Under the pieces are notes generated by a model. It made no database searches and was not told the origin of the DNA. It worked only from the letters and a program-made list of their open reading frames with translations. From Macrocybe gigantea (Eukaryota > Basidiomycota > Agaricomycetes > Agaricales > Callistosporiaceae): DNA of 64,000 nt. Shown here in pieces: positions 48,417 to 59,410 of the stretch; position 1 is the stretch's first letter, and each line of letters starts with the position of its first letter. The position numbers were made by a program, and so were the translations under genes. Location of the stretch: positions 186,001 to 250,000 of the forward strand of contig SJRY01000120.1 in NCBI GenBank assembly GCA_011319805.1, in the 5' to 3' direction.

Positions 48417-51400
48417 ATGACTCCCGCCAAGTCTAGAAGTCAGAAAAGACTGAACACCCCTCCCAGCCGTGCGGCCGCCATAAGTGACGCATTTTCAAAA
48501 GTACGCCTTGAAAGTACGCTCCTTGCATCATCTGTTGCTGTCTCCGTTTTAAGCGCTTTGCGCGCTTTTCACAGCACCGCAGCCTACAAAGAAGCGCTCT
48601 TACGGACCATCAACACCCACGCCCATGCGAACGAAGGCTGTCAAGCCGCAATCTCAAGCACTCACCGATACAAGACGAGAGAGAATTACAAAGGAGCCGA
48701 TCGTTATATCATCATCAGATGACGACGATGGTTTTGAAGGTCCGCGATGCTGTATTATTACGTTCTTTTTTTTCTAAATTAACTATCTTCAGTGAACCAA
48801 TGCATGTCTGCGAGCTGTTTAGTTTTAGGATTGACACTAATTGACTCCTCATAGTGCCCACTGATACCGAATCTGCTTCCAACCACACATCCCCTACATT
48901 CAATCGTAGCTGGGGTGACTTTCTTGGCGAATTTCCATGTCATCTATCGCCTCCTCGATGGGGCCTCAGGTCGCCGCCGGACTGCGTGTTCATGACACCT
49001 CCGATCCGTGGTCGCCCCATGTGCAATACAGAGAGAAACGTTCTGTGGATAGTGTCTCTTCCTCGGGCAGCCGGAAGCGTGATACCGAATCACCGTCTGA
49101 AAACTCACCATCCAAAATTAGGAAGCTCGTAGATGTTACCTTTGCAAAGCCCCCTCAAGCGACTGTCGAGTCTATTGACGAGACAGCTGAGAAGGCTCTC
49201 ATCGCGCAATTTTGGATGCGAAACACAATCAGCGACTTGGATCATTTCGTGATCACTCATGATCACCATACCCAACTCCTCTTGGATCAACACCAGGTCC
49301 AGTGGGGCACCCAGTACGAATTAGCACGTGGGGTAACAGCTGGAATGTGGAAGTGGACCGATGTTAACAATGACAAGATCACTCTACTGAAGGGTCCAAA
49401 TGCGCAATCAGCATATCGCGTGCGTCACGTCATGCTCGACAAGCAGTTGAGGATTGCGACCGATTTCTCGCTTTGGTAAGGCAATCTGATATTCGGTTCC
49501 ATTATATTGAGCGTTGTTTAGGGAAGAGCTCGATCGCGAACAGGACGCAATAATTGAGAACGCAGAACGTGGGCTAGGGCTCCAAGGCCCATACAAGGGT
49601 GATCCCGACTGGTTCGGCGGAAAGATACAGCAGCTCGCTCACCTCGCCAAGGACTCTGGCACGAAACACTACAAGATTATTTTAGAACCGATGGAAATGA
49701 GGCGATCGCACCGCTTAGCTCGATATCTCGGGTCACGAAGGATACTTCAGCTTCGTATCCCCGACGAAATCTTGAAGACGGAGCTAGAACAAGTAGAGCA
49801 GTTCCTATGTCAGCGATTATTCTCTGCGGGCGAGTGTTTGTCCCCCTTCATGCGAAGGAAGGCTCCGTCTATATGGTCGAGGTCGACGACAACTTCGAAA
49901 GAGAGCCGGCGACCTGGTGTGGCGATCAACATCGCCGTTCTTTCAGAGAGATCATTTTCTGGTACAATCCCCTGGAATTGAATGATAAGCAGGTGTGTAG
50001 TCAATATATATGTTCGAATGTAGTATTCATTCCTCTTTAGCCCATCAGCAAATGGGGGACGAGGTTCGCACTGGGACTCTCCAATTCAGTGCCGGTTCTC
50101 GAATTTGAGGAGGAAAACATCATCCATATTGACGATATTTGTGAGAACTTATCTGTAACACAATCGGCGATGACTGAGTCTTTATTCGTGCAGCTTCTCC
50201 AAATTGGGACCGGTTGGGAAAACTTCCGGCCGACCAATGCATGACCGATGGGTGCGGTTTCATAAATGCTGCCGCTGCCTTGAAGATTAAGGACCGACTT
50301 GGAATCTCCTACCGACCGACGGCGATCCAGGGACGCATAGAATCAGCCAAAGGACTGTGGATAGTTCACCCGAGCGATAGCGAGAAAGTGCCGCGAATAT
50401 GGATTCGCAGTTCGCAAAGCAAGATCAAACTTCGACGACCGCTCGACAAGGCACACCGTATCTTCGATCTGCTCGAGGTCGCACAACCGTCGTCTTCTGT
50501 CAGTTTGTCAATGCAAAGCATTGTGAACTTGTGGGCCAACAATGTCCCAGATGATCTCCTTATTTCATTGTTGATAGAAGGACTTGAGGCGGACGTTAAG
50601 CCTCTTCTTGCGTGGAATGGTGATGCAGAGCTAGTGATGCTGTGGCAAACGATCAACAGGCTCGGGAATGTCACCGGCACCCGGATGCAGCGGGTGGCTG
50701 CGGGCTTGAAGCGCGCGCTTGGTCTTAAAGGACGCGAATGGGGACATGAGGATGTTGGGATGGACGATGACACCAGTGGTGATTCAGCAGACACCAGCGT
50801 CACTGACGGTCGTAATCCGTACAGTGGAGGTGAGTTCTTCTATCTCGAACACGTTCTGCTGTACTTATTCAGGACATTGACAGCCCCAATCGGATTGCAC
50901 GAAACCGCCATAGAGTTGCTTCAGGCGGGCTTCACTCCCAAAAGCTCTAGAGTTCTGTGCGACAAAATACGTCATATTGTAGACAAGCTTATCGAGTCGA
51001 GGCTTTCAAAATTTGTCATCCCTTTACAACAATCTCTGGATGCATATATTGTCCCTGGTGAGCCCAATCATGTCTCTAGAGGTGATCAGCCATGTACCTC
51101 CCTCTTGCTAGACCCGTTCGGGATCTTGGAACCAAACGAAGTGTTCTTTCGTCCCTCGCAACCTTTGATCGACATGGAGAAGCAAGTAGTGCTAACCGTA
51201 GTATTAGGACCGGTCTTGGTATGCTTTTTCCTGTTCATGGCTGCTATGAACTTATGTTCTTGGTTTCAGGTTGGAAGGTCGGTGACCCCTGATTCTGGGT
51301 TAAGAAAAAAACGTTCCCAACTGATCGCCCTTCAGATACCCAATCCGACTGCCGTCGGATATCCAGAAGGTGAGGAGAAATGCTAGGCCGCATATAAGTT

Positions 51401-52706
51401 AACTGAACTCCCTGTCAGTTTACAGCAGTTGATCTCCCTGATTTACACGAATATACAGATGTCCTTGTTGTATCTGTAAAAGGAGAGAAGAGCGCTGCCA
51501 GTATTCTAAGCGGCGGAGGTATGCATCTCCTTTTCTAACTTTGCGCTTCTCATCTGACCGGTTTTGGACGGTGCAGATTATGATGGCGGTATGGATCCGG
51601 ACTTTCGATTCATGCAGAGCTTGCTACTTATCATTTTGCAGATCAGGTCTTTATTATTAGAGAACCATCCATCGTAAATTCCTTCCAGAGCAAACCTCTT
51701 GCGGAATGTCCAGCAGATCTCGTCAAGGAGAACTTCAAGAGTCACGTTGAAACTGTGACGGCATTTATGGAACGAGTTCGGCTCATGTCTGATGCCGATG
51801 CTCAAAGGCGTTCGTGGAGACCTTGGTGCTAGGGCTCAACGATTCAAAGGTCGGGATGTATTCCCAATTCCATGACTATGCGGTGTATAGTCGTGGATAT
51901 TCCCATCGGGACTCAATCAGGCTGGCCTATATGTATGTCGATGTGATTTGCTTTTCAGTGACCCGTGAACCGTTTCTTTGCAGGTTCAATACGGTCTTGG
52001 ATTCGAGCAAAACCGGTCTGCGTCTGAAACCAGAGATATTGAAAACGACCGCAGGCAGTTTAACAGAGAGATTCCGGAGGCGCCGACAGACAAATCCCAA
52101 AGAGGCACGACATCAAAACCGTGGATTTTACATACCCTACTCGCTGCTGGAAAGCAGAAGGGTGACGATTTACTGAAGGAATTTGATACGTCCATATCAA
52201 ACGGATTAATCCCGATTCTGAACTGAAGGAGGTCTACGAGCAGCTATGTCGTCAATACCAGCAGGAGGAGCCGCCCCCACGCACCGAGGAGGAACGTCTC
52301 TTGTACAAAATCTTCTCTGATGAATTGAACCAGTTGAAAAGGCACGTCAAGGACATGCATGATCTCTGGTTGAAGGCGGTGTTGGGACAGAAGAAGGATC
52401 GGAAAAGCCGAAGAAGCGGAGATATCGTCAGAAGGAGAAGGACCCGGTCCTACATGTCTCTCGGAAATTCCATGAATACCTTCCAGGCATCATCTACCCC
52501 TGGGATATTGCTTCAATCAAAGCCTCCATTGCGTACTGTGAAGGTGAAAGCTTTGGATTCTCCGTCGCTTTTCAGGACCTCTGTGCTATCAAAGCAAGAA
52601 GTCATCGGGCGGCGTTGTGCCTCTGTTGAGGGCATTCGACGAGGCGAAGACAATCGGGAACTCGTATATCAGGGTTCTAAACCACTCATCCTCGGGCTCC
52701 AGCTAA
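48417..52706 (+). CDS. Cellular RNA-dependent RNA polymerase of RNA silencing (QDE-1/RDR type), many frame breaks
   Basis: Copies RNA into dsRNA for small-RNA production in fungal RNAi (quelling); this is the eukaryotic two-barrel RdRP family, not a viral one. After a disordered start (MTPAKSRSQKRLNTPPSR, VISSSDDDDGFE), conserved blocks are MEMRRSHRLARYLGSRRILQ, FILCGRVFVPLHAKEGSVYM, CGFINAAAALKIKDRLGISY, TAIQGRIESAKGLWIV, TAIELLQAGF, DPFGILEPNEVFFRPSQPL and TVVLGPVLVGRYPIRLPSDI. The catalytic SAASILSGG-DYDGD follows, then QVFIIREPSIVNSF and a C-terminal helical region ending NSYIRVLNHSSSGSS. Introns are small and GT-AG. Exons of 8 and 12 nt encode parts of the core. About seven missing single bases were placed: 48939-48943, 49816-49822, 51807-51812, 52042-52046, 52199-52204, 52378-52386 and 52590-52598. 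All catalytic Asp are present, so an intact gene with consensus errors is likelier than a pseudogene. Confidence 0.9.
51271..51278 (+). other. 8-nt micro-exon of the RdRP gene
   Basis: GTTGGAAG between TTTCAG and GTCGGT. It supplies the VGR residues of the conserved VLGPVLVGR-P block; the phase fits both sides. Confidence 0.75.
51577..51588 (+). other. 12-nt micro-exon encoding the RdRP catalytic motif
   Basis: ATTATGATGGCG between introns 51519-51576 and 51589-51641. With one flanking G on the left and AT on the right it spells GAT TAT GAT GGC GAT, the DYDGD metal-binding motif. Reading through either intron meets stops or breaks the motif. Confidence 0.85.
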
Positions 52707-53158
52707 ACATTTGTCTAGATACCTGTCATCATTGCTATCCAAAGTTGCATTCTAGCTTTCGAACAACAGTTATGTCTTTGTTTCGCTATCGATATAGTTT
52801 TCGTGTCACATTCTTCATCATACATTTTTGGGATAATATAGGTTGTATTTGATGTTCATAGGAACAGCCTGAACTTGACATCGTTTGGAACGTTCGAAGT
52901 TGGACATGATCCGGTTTTCCTTCATATGCTCGACTCGAGAAAGGTAAATTTTCGTAAAGTGGACCGAACCGTCTCAATGACCACCACAGAGCTAATGGCA
53001 TGGAATGCGTTGAGTATAGGTAAAGCTTGTCTTATTCAAATCCATGAACGAAAGAGCGTGAGAAAATATCATTTTTGGCGCGACTCCATCGACGTAGAGT
53101 TGAACTTTCATCTCCAAGCTCAGAACTCGACCTCCATGACTGCTCCCCCCAGCTCGTC
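52707..53158. other. Intergenic region after the RdRP gene
   Basis: Holds the RdRP 3' flank and the leader of the TPR-like gene, including a short upstream frame listed separately. No other gene is seen. Confidence 0.45.
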
Positions 53159-53162
53159 ATGA
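53136..53162 (+). promoter_or_regulatory. Nine-codon upstream frame overlapping the main start (ATGA)
   Basis: ATG at 53136 reads MTAPPSSS and stops at the TGA 53160-53162, which overlaps the ATG (53159-53161) of the TPR-like gene. This geometry suits termination-reinitiation control, provided the transcript starts upstream of 53136. Confidence 0.4.
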
Positions 53163-55816
53163 ACATGGACCGCCCTTCCCCCCCGGTCTCGGAAACGATT
53201 AACATTACAATCTCCACCTCGACGACTCCTACAACGCAATCAGGCGAAAATTCACCTACGCGTCTGCAGCCGGATGGAAATGACAGTAGAACGACCTCCG
53301 GACAGAAAAAGAAGAAGAAAAAGAAGTCAAAAAAGCCTGGAAAGTCGAAAGATTCTAATACTACCGTCAATGGGAAGCCGACAGACTTGACGGAGCTTGC
53401 TACTCGTCCCCCAGTCCTATGCATCAGCCGGAATAAGCATTGGCGTTATATCAGCTCCTACCATGTTTGAGTCATTCGCCGAACACAGTGAATTCAGACT
53501 TACGGTTCATAGGGCCCCTGGCTTCAGCTTCCTCTTGAGCTCCTCGAATCTTTGCTCATCCTGAACTTGGACCCAGCAACTATGTCCGCCCCGGATACAA
53601 GACTGCTTCCCCAATCTTCCAACGTACCTCCTGCTGTCAACCGACAACGAGATCGTCCGTTCCACACGCTAGGGGATCAATCACCTCCAAATTCTCCCCG
53701 AAGCCCGTTTTCTTCACTGCCGCTACCTCCTGCGTTTCCTTCACCTCCGCCCGGCAAAGTCACTCCTCCCCCTATTGATCCCGGCGTGTTTCGCTCCGTC
53801 ACCTCTATTCGCAGGCTGATAGATGAAGCAGCTGAACTGTCGGTGCGAGCGTCGTCGGGTCTATCAGCTGCCGAGCTAGGGTCTATGCGGAGCGGGCCCG
53901 GACTGGGAAACAGTCCTTGGGCTGCGGCTCAGTCATTGGGTATCAACTTGTTAGGAAACGCCAACGGAGGTGGACGCAATGTTGCCATGTCGGCAATGCG
54001 CATACATCGACTTCGGGCGCTTGCCGTACAAAAGCTTGCACAGGCGTACAAAGCAGACGAGATCGCCTCCAGTGTCATGGTCATGCAAGGTGGTAGTGTT
54101 TTCGACGACGTTGCAGAGCGCGTACTTAAACATGGTATGTCTAACAAGATCATCCTTTGGATCAACAAGCACGTCGTTAACGGTTACTAGATCCGACTGA
54201 TCTGGATGCAAAATACGTTCATTTTTTTCACGAAAAATACCATCCAGGTTCGTCGACCAGCCGTTCGGGACTTCTACGTGACATTGACTATATAGTAATT
54301 CAATAGACAATTGGCCGAATCAACGACCACCAGAGTCCTTGATGAACTAATAGCGGCTCAACCCCAACGGTTGGAGTACTACCGTACTCGCGGGATTGTC
54401 CATTGCTTTCGCGATGAATATACCCAAGCAACAAAAGATTTCACTCATGCGCTTAAGGAGGCTCGCGCAGTCCGGAGAGCAAAAGCTTCTCATCACAGTG
54501 GCAATTTTCAGAACGAGACTTATTCGGCCAAGTCGAAGAGGCGGAAAAAGGTCAATAAACAGGGTCACGGTCAAGCTCCTTTTGACGGTACTGGCCAGCC
54601 ATCAGAAAACGGTCTGGACGGATCTGACGTGGATTCTCCTCCTTTGCATCCTTCCGTGCTACCTGACGCCCCCGACCCGATCGAGCCGCAACTGCTGTTT
54701 TTGCGCGGTGCTGCCTATCTGCAACATGCGATTCACCTCATCGAAAGCGCAGTGCTAAATCTTGAAGGGATCGGCAAGGTTCCTTCTGTGGACGGAGCGG
54801 AATTGCGGTTATGTTACCTTGAAAACGGGAAATACGGCGGCGTCGAGATTGGAAATCCTGATGGTCCTCTAGGCAGGAAAGACGGACCCAAGGTTGTGGC
54901 ATACCAGTCGGTCCTTGGCGAGAGAGCAATCCGAGAGCAGATCACCAACCTGCTGAAGAAGAGTGTCAGAGATCATGAAAAGTTCTTGTCACATTTCGAC
55001 TCGGTGGAAACCCCGGATTGCATCCCAGACGGCGATATTGCCTTCCAGACTGAGTATGCCTTTATCCTCTCCGAGTCACTCCGCCCAGGCAGCAGCAGCA
55101 CCACATCTCCTCCCCACTCCGCTCCTGCGGTGTTTACGACTTATCACCCCCTCCTTGTGGAGTCTCACTTCAGCATTCTGATATGCATGCTGATGTTGGC
55201 GGACTTTGCGCTGTTACCTGCCTTCGTCCGCACCGCTGCTTTGGTGGACGGCCTCGAAGGGTATCCTGTGTTCCTGCCACCTCGCTCAATGGGCCAAGCA
55301 GAGTTTATCGAAGTCCTGGAGCGCCTTGCGGGTGGATGGAAGCATGGTATACAGCCGCACTCTCTGACCGCCCAACGTGGAAAAGAACGGCTTGCTATCG
55401 AGCCGTCTTCCCCAACTCGAGCCGTTTCCCCTGTCGAAGGCATCTACAATTCCGACGACACCGGGAACACGACGCACGCATCCTCGTCGACATCCACGTC
55501 GCGCAAGAACAGCGCCGTGTTTGGCGAATCGAGCTCTATGCCGCGCATCTCGCCGAGCCCTCTGTCTATCAACGGCTCGCAGTTTTTTTCGCGTGCGGAC
55601 GGCGCTCACGCGCTAGACTGCGCGCGCATCCTACTTGCGCCGGTTGTCAAGCGCCAGAGGGAAAGGGCAGAGAAGACGGCGTTGGACAAGTCGGGGAACG
55701 GCAATGGCAGCAAGAAGTCGCCAATGTCCATCAGTATACCGTTGCACGGACCTAGAGTGGAGGTCATTCTTGCCTGGCTTGGGGCCGTGCATCTTCCGGA
55801 GCTGGAAATGTTTTGA
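53159..55816 (+). CDS. Unknown TPR-like protein with basic N-terminus
   Basis: Exon 1 begins MNMDRPSPPVSETINIT and carries a long Lys run (GQKKKKKKKSKKPGKSKD). After an intron the protein reads GPWLQLPLELLESLLILNLD, a Pro/Ser-rich stretch and the helix SVTSIRRLIDEAAELSVRAS. It continues with RIHRLRALAVQKLAQAYKAD and a possible tetratricopeptide unit, LIAAQPQRLEYYRTRGIVHC then RDEYTQATKDFTHALKEARA. The C-terminal half has LLVESHFSILICMLMLADFA, Ser-rich linkers, and a closing VEVILAWLGAVHLPELEMF. I do not recognise the family; homologues seem likely in other agaricomycetes from the well-formed helices. The third exon join (about 54132-54304) is one base out of phase, so another base may be missing there. 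Confidence 0.6.
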
Positions 55817-55940
55817 CAAGCTCCTGCACCTGTCAGTGCTTGCTGTTTATAACATTGTATCAGGTTATGGTATAGTAATTATTTATCGTATTTCCGTTTC
55901 GAAGAATGTAACGATGTGCTGGGGTGTCCAACGCAGGAGG

Positions 55941-56476
55941 TTAAAAACGAGCATCACTTGAAGCACCTCGGACAAGATCCTGGATAAAAGATCGTGCTCA
56001 GAGTCGGAGATCGTACGAAGCTAACGCAGGCCCACCTCGAGCCGCTGAGCGTCAGCGCCCACCATTTCCTTCTCCTTGTTCCCATTCCTGAAGTAAATGA
56101 TCGTAGGCACCTAACATCCCCCCGAGACAGTTCAAGCCGAAACTCGCGCTGCTGTAGGTCCCGAACACGCACCGCTCGAATGTTGACCTCGTGCGCGACC
56201 TGGTCCTGCGCGTCGATGTCGACCTTGCAAAACTCTACGGCGGCAAACTCGGGCGCGTCGGACATCTTCTCAAAGACGGGCGCGATGGCTCTGCAGGGGC
56301 CGCACCACGTCGCGGTGAAGTCCATCACCACCGGTTTGTCGTTTCCGATCTACATTACGTGCATGTGAGCGGCGGTTGTGAGGACGGAATCTATCAAGGA
56401 CGGGCTGATGTCCGAGACGCGATGCACGCACGACTTGCATAAACTCGCCAAAAGAGTTGATGGTCTTGACTGGCAT
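55941..56476 (-). CDS. Thioredoxin (downstream copy)
   Basis: Small disulfide reductase. Exons join as [14 protein letters not shown], then [80 protein letters not shown] and [12 protein letters not shown]. The active site WCGPC, the cis-Pro segment VPTIIYF and the Gly of GAD are all present. The first intron lies before the strand leading to the active site, as in the other copy, so the two are duplicates. A TATATAAG sequence lies 58 bp upstream. The gene is the last of three minus-strand redox genes. Confidence 0.92.
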
Positions 56477-56533
56477 GGGGTCTCGAAAGATGTATCAGCG
56501 GATGTTAGCTGGTAAAGCACGCTTTTGACGTCT

Positions 56534-56541
56534 CTTATATA
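56534..56541 (-). promoter_or_regulatory. TATA box candidate of the downstream thioredoxin gene
   Basis: TATATAAG on the minus strand, 58 bp upstream of the ATG. Confidence 0.5.
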
Positions 56542-56750
56542 CATGTGCACTTCTCTACAAGTCGGCCGTGGGCTCGAATTGGTAAAACTTGCTCACACAA
56601 AGGGCGAACAGTTTGACGACAATCGACATGGAGGATGCATTAATATAATTTCCTCAGATTCCCTTCCACTGCGAGAGTTGTCGAAAATAACCTTTGACAA
56701 CATGGGGAAAAAAAAAAGAGCGCACCGGCTTACTTTTTCCTGAGGGGAGA

Positions 56751-58448
56751 TTAAGGATATACATTGTTCGATACGTCCAAAACTCCTTCAACTGCGCTGT
56801 CGAAGACGAGCCAAGAAATCCTCGCCTCCTCCCAGCCCATCCTCTCCCTCTCCTTGCCTACGCTCTCCCCGCGTCTGACCTCCTCCCGATCCACCGCCTT
56901 CCAATCCGCATACTGCGTGACGACGCCCTCCCTGACGCCCTGCTCCACTTCGGGCGGCAACATGTCGAGATCCGGGTCCGGGTTGAGTATGAGCTGCGCG
57001 CGCTCGTTCTCGGGCGCGGTGTCCTCGGGCGACGTAGGCGTGGTATGCACAGGCGTGTGCCGCGTCGGCGCGAGCCAGTCAGAGAGAATGGTGTCCGCGA
57101 CGGCGTACGCGTTGAGCATCGTCGCCGCCAGAACGCCTTTTGCGCCCGTCGCGGCCCACCCGGACGCGTACACGTTGTGCAGCACAGTGTTGCGGTGCGG
57201 CGATGAATCTGGGATGGCTGTCGTTGTTACAGACGGAGAGGCGGAGGAGAGAACGTGCCCCGCAGCGGTGGTGCGGAGATGACCCAGCGTGGGGTTATAG
57301 AACGGCGCAGAGGGCTCGCCGTGGAAGCCGAGGGAGGTGACGACAAGGTCCGTGGGCAGGACGGACGTCTCGCCCGTCGGGATCGCACGCGCGTGCGTCT
57401 CATCGAGCGTCGTGTGCGCGAGCGTGAGCCTTGCCTGTTCCGATGGGGAAGACGGAAGCTCGAGCGCTGTCGGCGAGCGGTAAAACTCGAGCGACCACGT
57501 CTTGCGCGTGCTCCCGTACGCGTTGTTCGAGCCCTTTCGGAGGAGCTGCAGCAAGCGCGACTGCTGGCGGCTGATCGAGCCCGTGCGCGCGGGGTCGAGC
57601 AGGTCGCGCGGGAGAGGGGCCATCGCCGCGTCTGGCAGCGCCATCATCTCTCTCAGCTCCTTGGTCGTGAACGCCGCCTCGAGCGGGCCGCGTCTGCCTA
57701 TGATCGAGACGTGGCGCACGCGCGAGCGCGCGAGGACGTCGAGCACGGGCGCGGGGACGTCGTGTTTCGCGAGCACCGAGGCGGGCGTGAGGAGCATGCG
57801 CGCGACGTCGAGCGAGACGTTTCCGATGCCCACGAGGAGACGTGCGTCACGCGGTCGAGCGGCGCAGGTGGGGGCTCGTGCGCGCGGGACGGGTGCTGGG
57901 TGTACCAGTGCACGAGCGAGAGGGCGGGGATGCAGTGCGAGGAGGGCGGGATGGACGGGTGCAGCGTCGGGAGGGTGCACCCCGTCGCGAAGAGGAGGTG
58001 CGAGTAGTTGGAGAGGACGGCGGAGAGCGGAACCTGCAGCGCGTGCTGGACAGTGCTCTGCGCGCCGACGTTGACGTTGCCGAAGAAGCGAAACCGCGGG
58101 TCGTCGGCTGCGGTGTCAAACTTGTGCGTGCAGTTCTGTTCAGAACGAGGAGTGTTGTTTCGGGATTCTTGTGGTTCAATCTGGGATGGGCGAGGGAGAA
58201 TGTGTTACGACGGACTTGCCTTGACTTCGGGATGGTCTGGGGCGACGCCGTATCTGACGAGGCCGTGGGCGCCCAGAGACGGTCAACATGTGTATGCGAA
58301 GAGAGGAAGCGTTCTCGTTTGTCAGAGGCAGCAACGAGAGGATACGAGTGGCCACATAAAAGGCCGAGGGACCGCCGCCTACGATGGCGAGCTTCAACGG
58401 TGGCATCGCCGCATGGAGCGAGGAGGCGAGTCTCCCACATTTAGACAT
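56751..58448 (-). CDS. ARH1: Adrenodoxin/ferredoxin-NADP reductase, mitochondrial type (three frame breaks)
   Basis: FAD enzyme passing electrons from NADPH to mitochondrial ferredoxin, used for Fe-S cluster, heme A and sterol chemistry. The start is MSKCGRLASSLHAAMPPLKL; an in-frame ATG also exists at 58496. The FAD motif is AIVGGGPSAFYVATRIL. Then DRLWAP, GLVRYGVAPDHPEVK and FFGNVNVG. The NADP motif is VGIGNVSLDVARML. Next come HVSIIGRRGPLEAAFTTKEL, REMMALPDA, LEFYRSPTALE, VVTSLGFHGEPSAPFYNPTL and VYASGWAATGAKGVLAATML. Missing bases near 58279-58289, 58260-58268 and 57836-57846 split these blocks. One intron near 58200 removes the stretch after HPEVK. The ATG is 74 bp after the stop of the upstream thioredoxin gene on the same strand, an unusually short gap. 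The C-terminus beyond WLVFDSAVEGVL is not well conserved. Confidence 0.9.
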
Positions 58449-58522
58449 TGCTATTACATAACTAATCCACCGAATACAATCAAAAGACAGTTCCATTTGT
58501 TACAGTATATAATACTCATTGC

Positions 58523-59029
58523 TCATGCAGCGGCGGCTACCTTGACGAGTGCCTGAAAACAAGGATTGTGAGAGAATCAGACGGGTCGATCCGTTGAAAG
58601 GATCGAACCTCGAGTTTCTGAGGGACCGCTCCGACGAGCTCGTCGACCTTGTTGCCGTCCTTGAAATACATAAAGGTCGGCATCTGCCCACAAACCCCAG
58701 ATCAGCCACCTCGAAATGCAGAAAGATATATGAAGCTTCGTTCTTACCGCGCGGATCCCGACTTCCTGAGAGATCTCAGGCTGCGCGTCGACGTCGACCT
58801 TGTAAAACTCGACGCCAGCAAAGTCGCTCGACTCTGAAAACTTTTCAAAGATCGGGGAGATGACCCTGCACGGGCCACACCACGTCGCCCAAAAGTCGAT
58901 CACGACGGGCTTTCCGCTGTTGACCTGCCGAGAAGGATTGTCCAGTCATTTTAGAACCCAGTCTCGCCCTTTGCCACCACTCACGATTTCTCTGAATTTT
59001 TGGAAAGAATCGATGACCGTGACCGTCAT
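58523..59029 (-). CDS. Thioredoxin (upstream copy)
   Basis: Exon 1 (58985-59029) reads [15 protein letters not shown]. Then [84 protein letters not shown] and ALVKVAAAA. The WCGPC active site and cis-Pro (MPTFMYF) are intact and the frame is clean. Length is about 108 residues, normal for cytosolic thioredoxin. It has four exons and shares its first intron position with the copy at 55.9 kb. Its stop codon is only 74 bp upstream of the reductase start, so the two could share a transcript or overlap at 3' UTR and promoter. Confidence 0.94.
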
Positions 59030-59410
59030 TTCTGCTGGTGTGTATAGAGAGTGTGTGTATGCGTTGGATCGGGAGAGAGATGATCAGCTCGAGACGCGCG
59101 GGGGTTCGCCCTTTTTATATCAGTCTCCCCTCTAACAAGCTTGGTGAGCGGCATCACGTGCAGAATGACGCGATCAGACATCGCCAGTCAGATCACAGGC
59201 TGTGTGAGCTACCTAGCCAGGCAGTGGGGTCTTCGGCGATGTATTGAATAGCAAAGTGGAACGCCGAGGCTCTCCCTGCGACGACATGTACTTTTTTTGG
59301 CCGAACAAGTATCACCCATCGCACACGAGTATTTAGCCCTGTTGATTTTAGAAGTCGTTGATCGGGGTTATATTTTTATTCTCCGTCGATTCTTCAACAC
59401 CTCCCACAAG
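59030..59410. promoter_or_regulatory. Divergent region between thioredoxin and NOP10
   Basis: Carries both promoters in about 380 bp. Besides the TATA candidate there is nothing I recognise. Confidence 0.45.
59114..59119 (-). promoter_or_regulatory. TATA box candidate of the upstream thioredoxin gene
   Basis: TATAAA (within GATATAAAAAGG) on the minus strand, 85 bp upstream of the ATG. Both thioredoxin genes thus have TATA-like promoters, a trait often linked to stress-inducible genes. Confidence 0.5.

Noticed and set aside
48417..52706. RdRP as an integrated mycovirus sequence
   Set aside because: It has many small introns and the two-barrel DYDGD signature of cellular RNAi polymerases, not viral GDD motifs.
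56483..56595. tRNA-like string (TTAGCTGGTAAAGCA ... GGGCTCGAATTGG)
   Set aside because: The A- and B-box-like stretches are there, but the acceptor, D and T stems do not pair and the anticodon stem has only three pairs.
57255..58007. Long plus-strand frame of 250 codons
   Set aside because: It is the antisense shadow of the GC-rich reductase gene.
58595..58615. Perfect B-box (GGTTCGATCC on the minus strand)
   Set aside because: It is the start of the last intron of the thioredoxin gene; no matching A box or cloverleaf is present.
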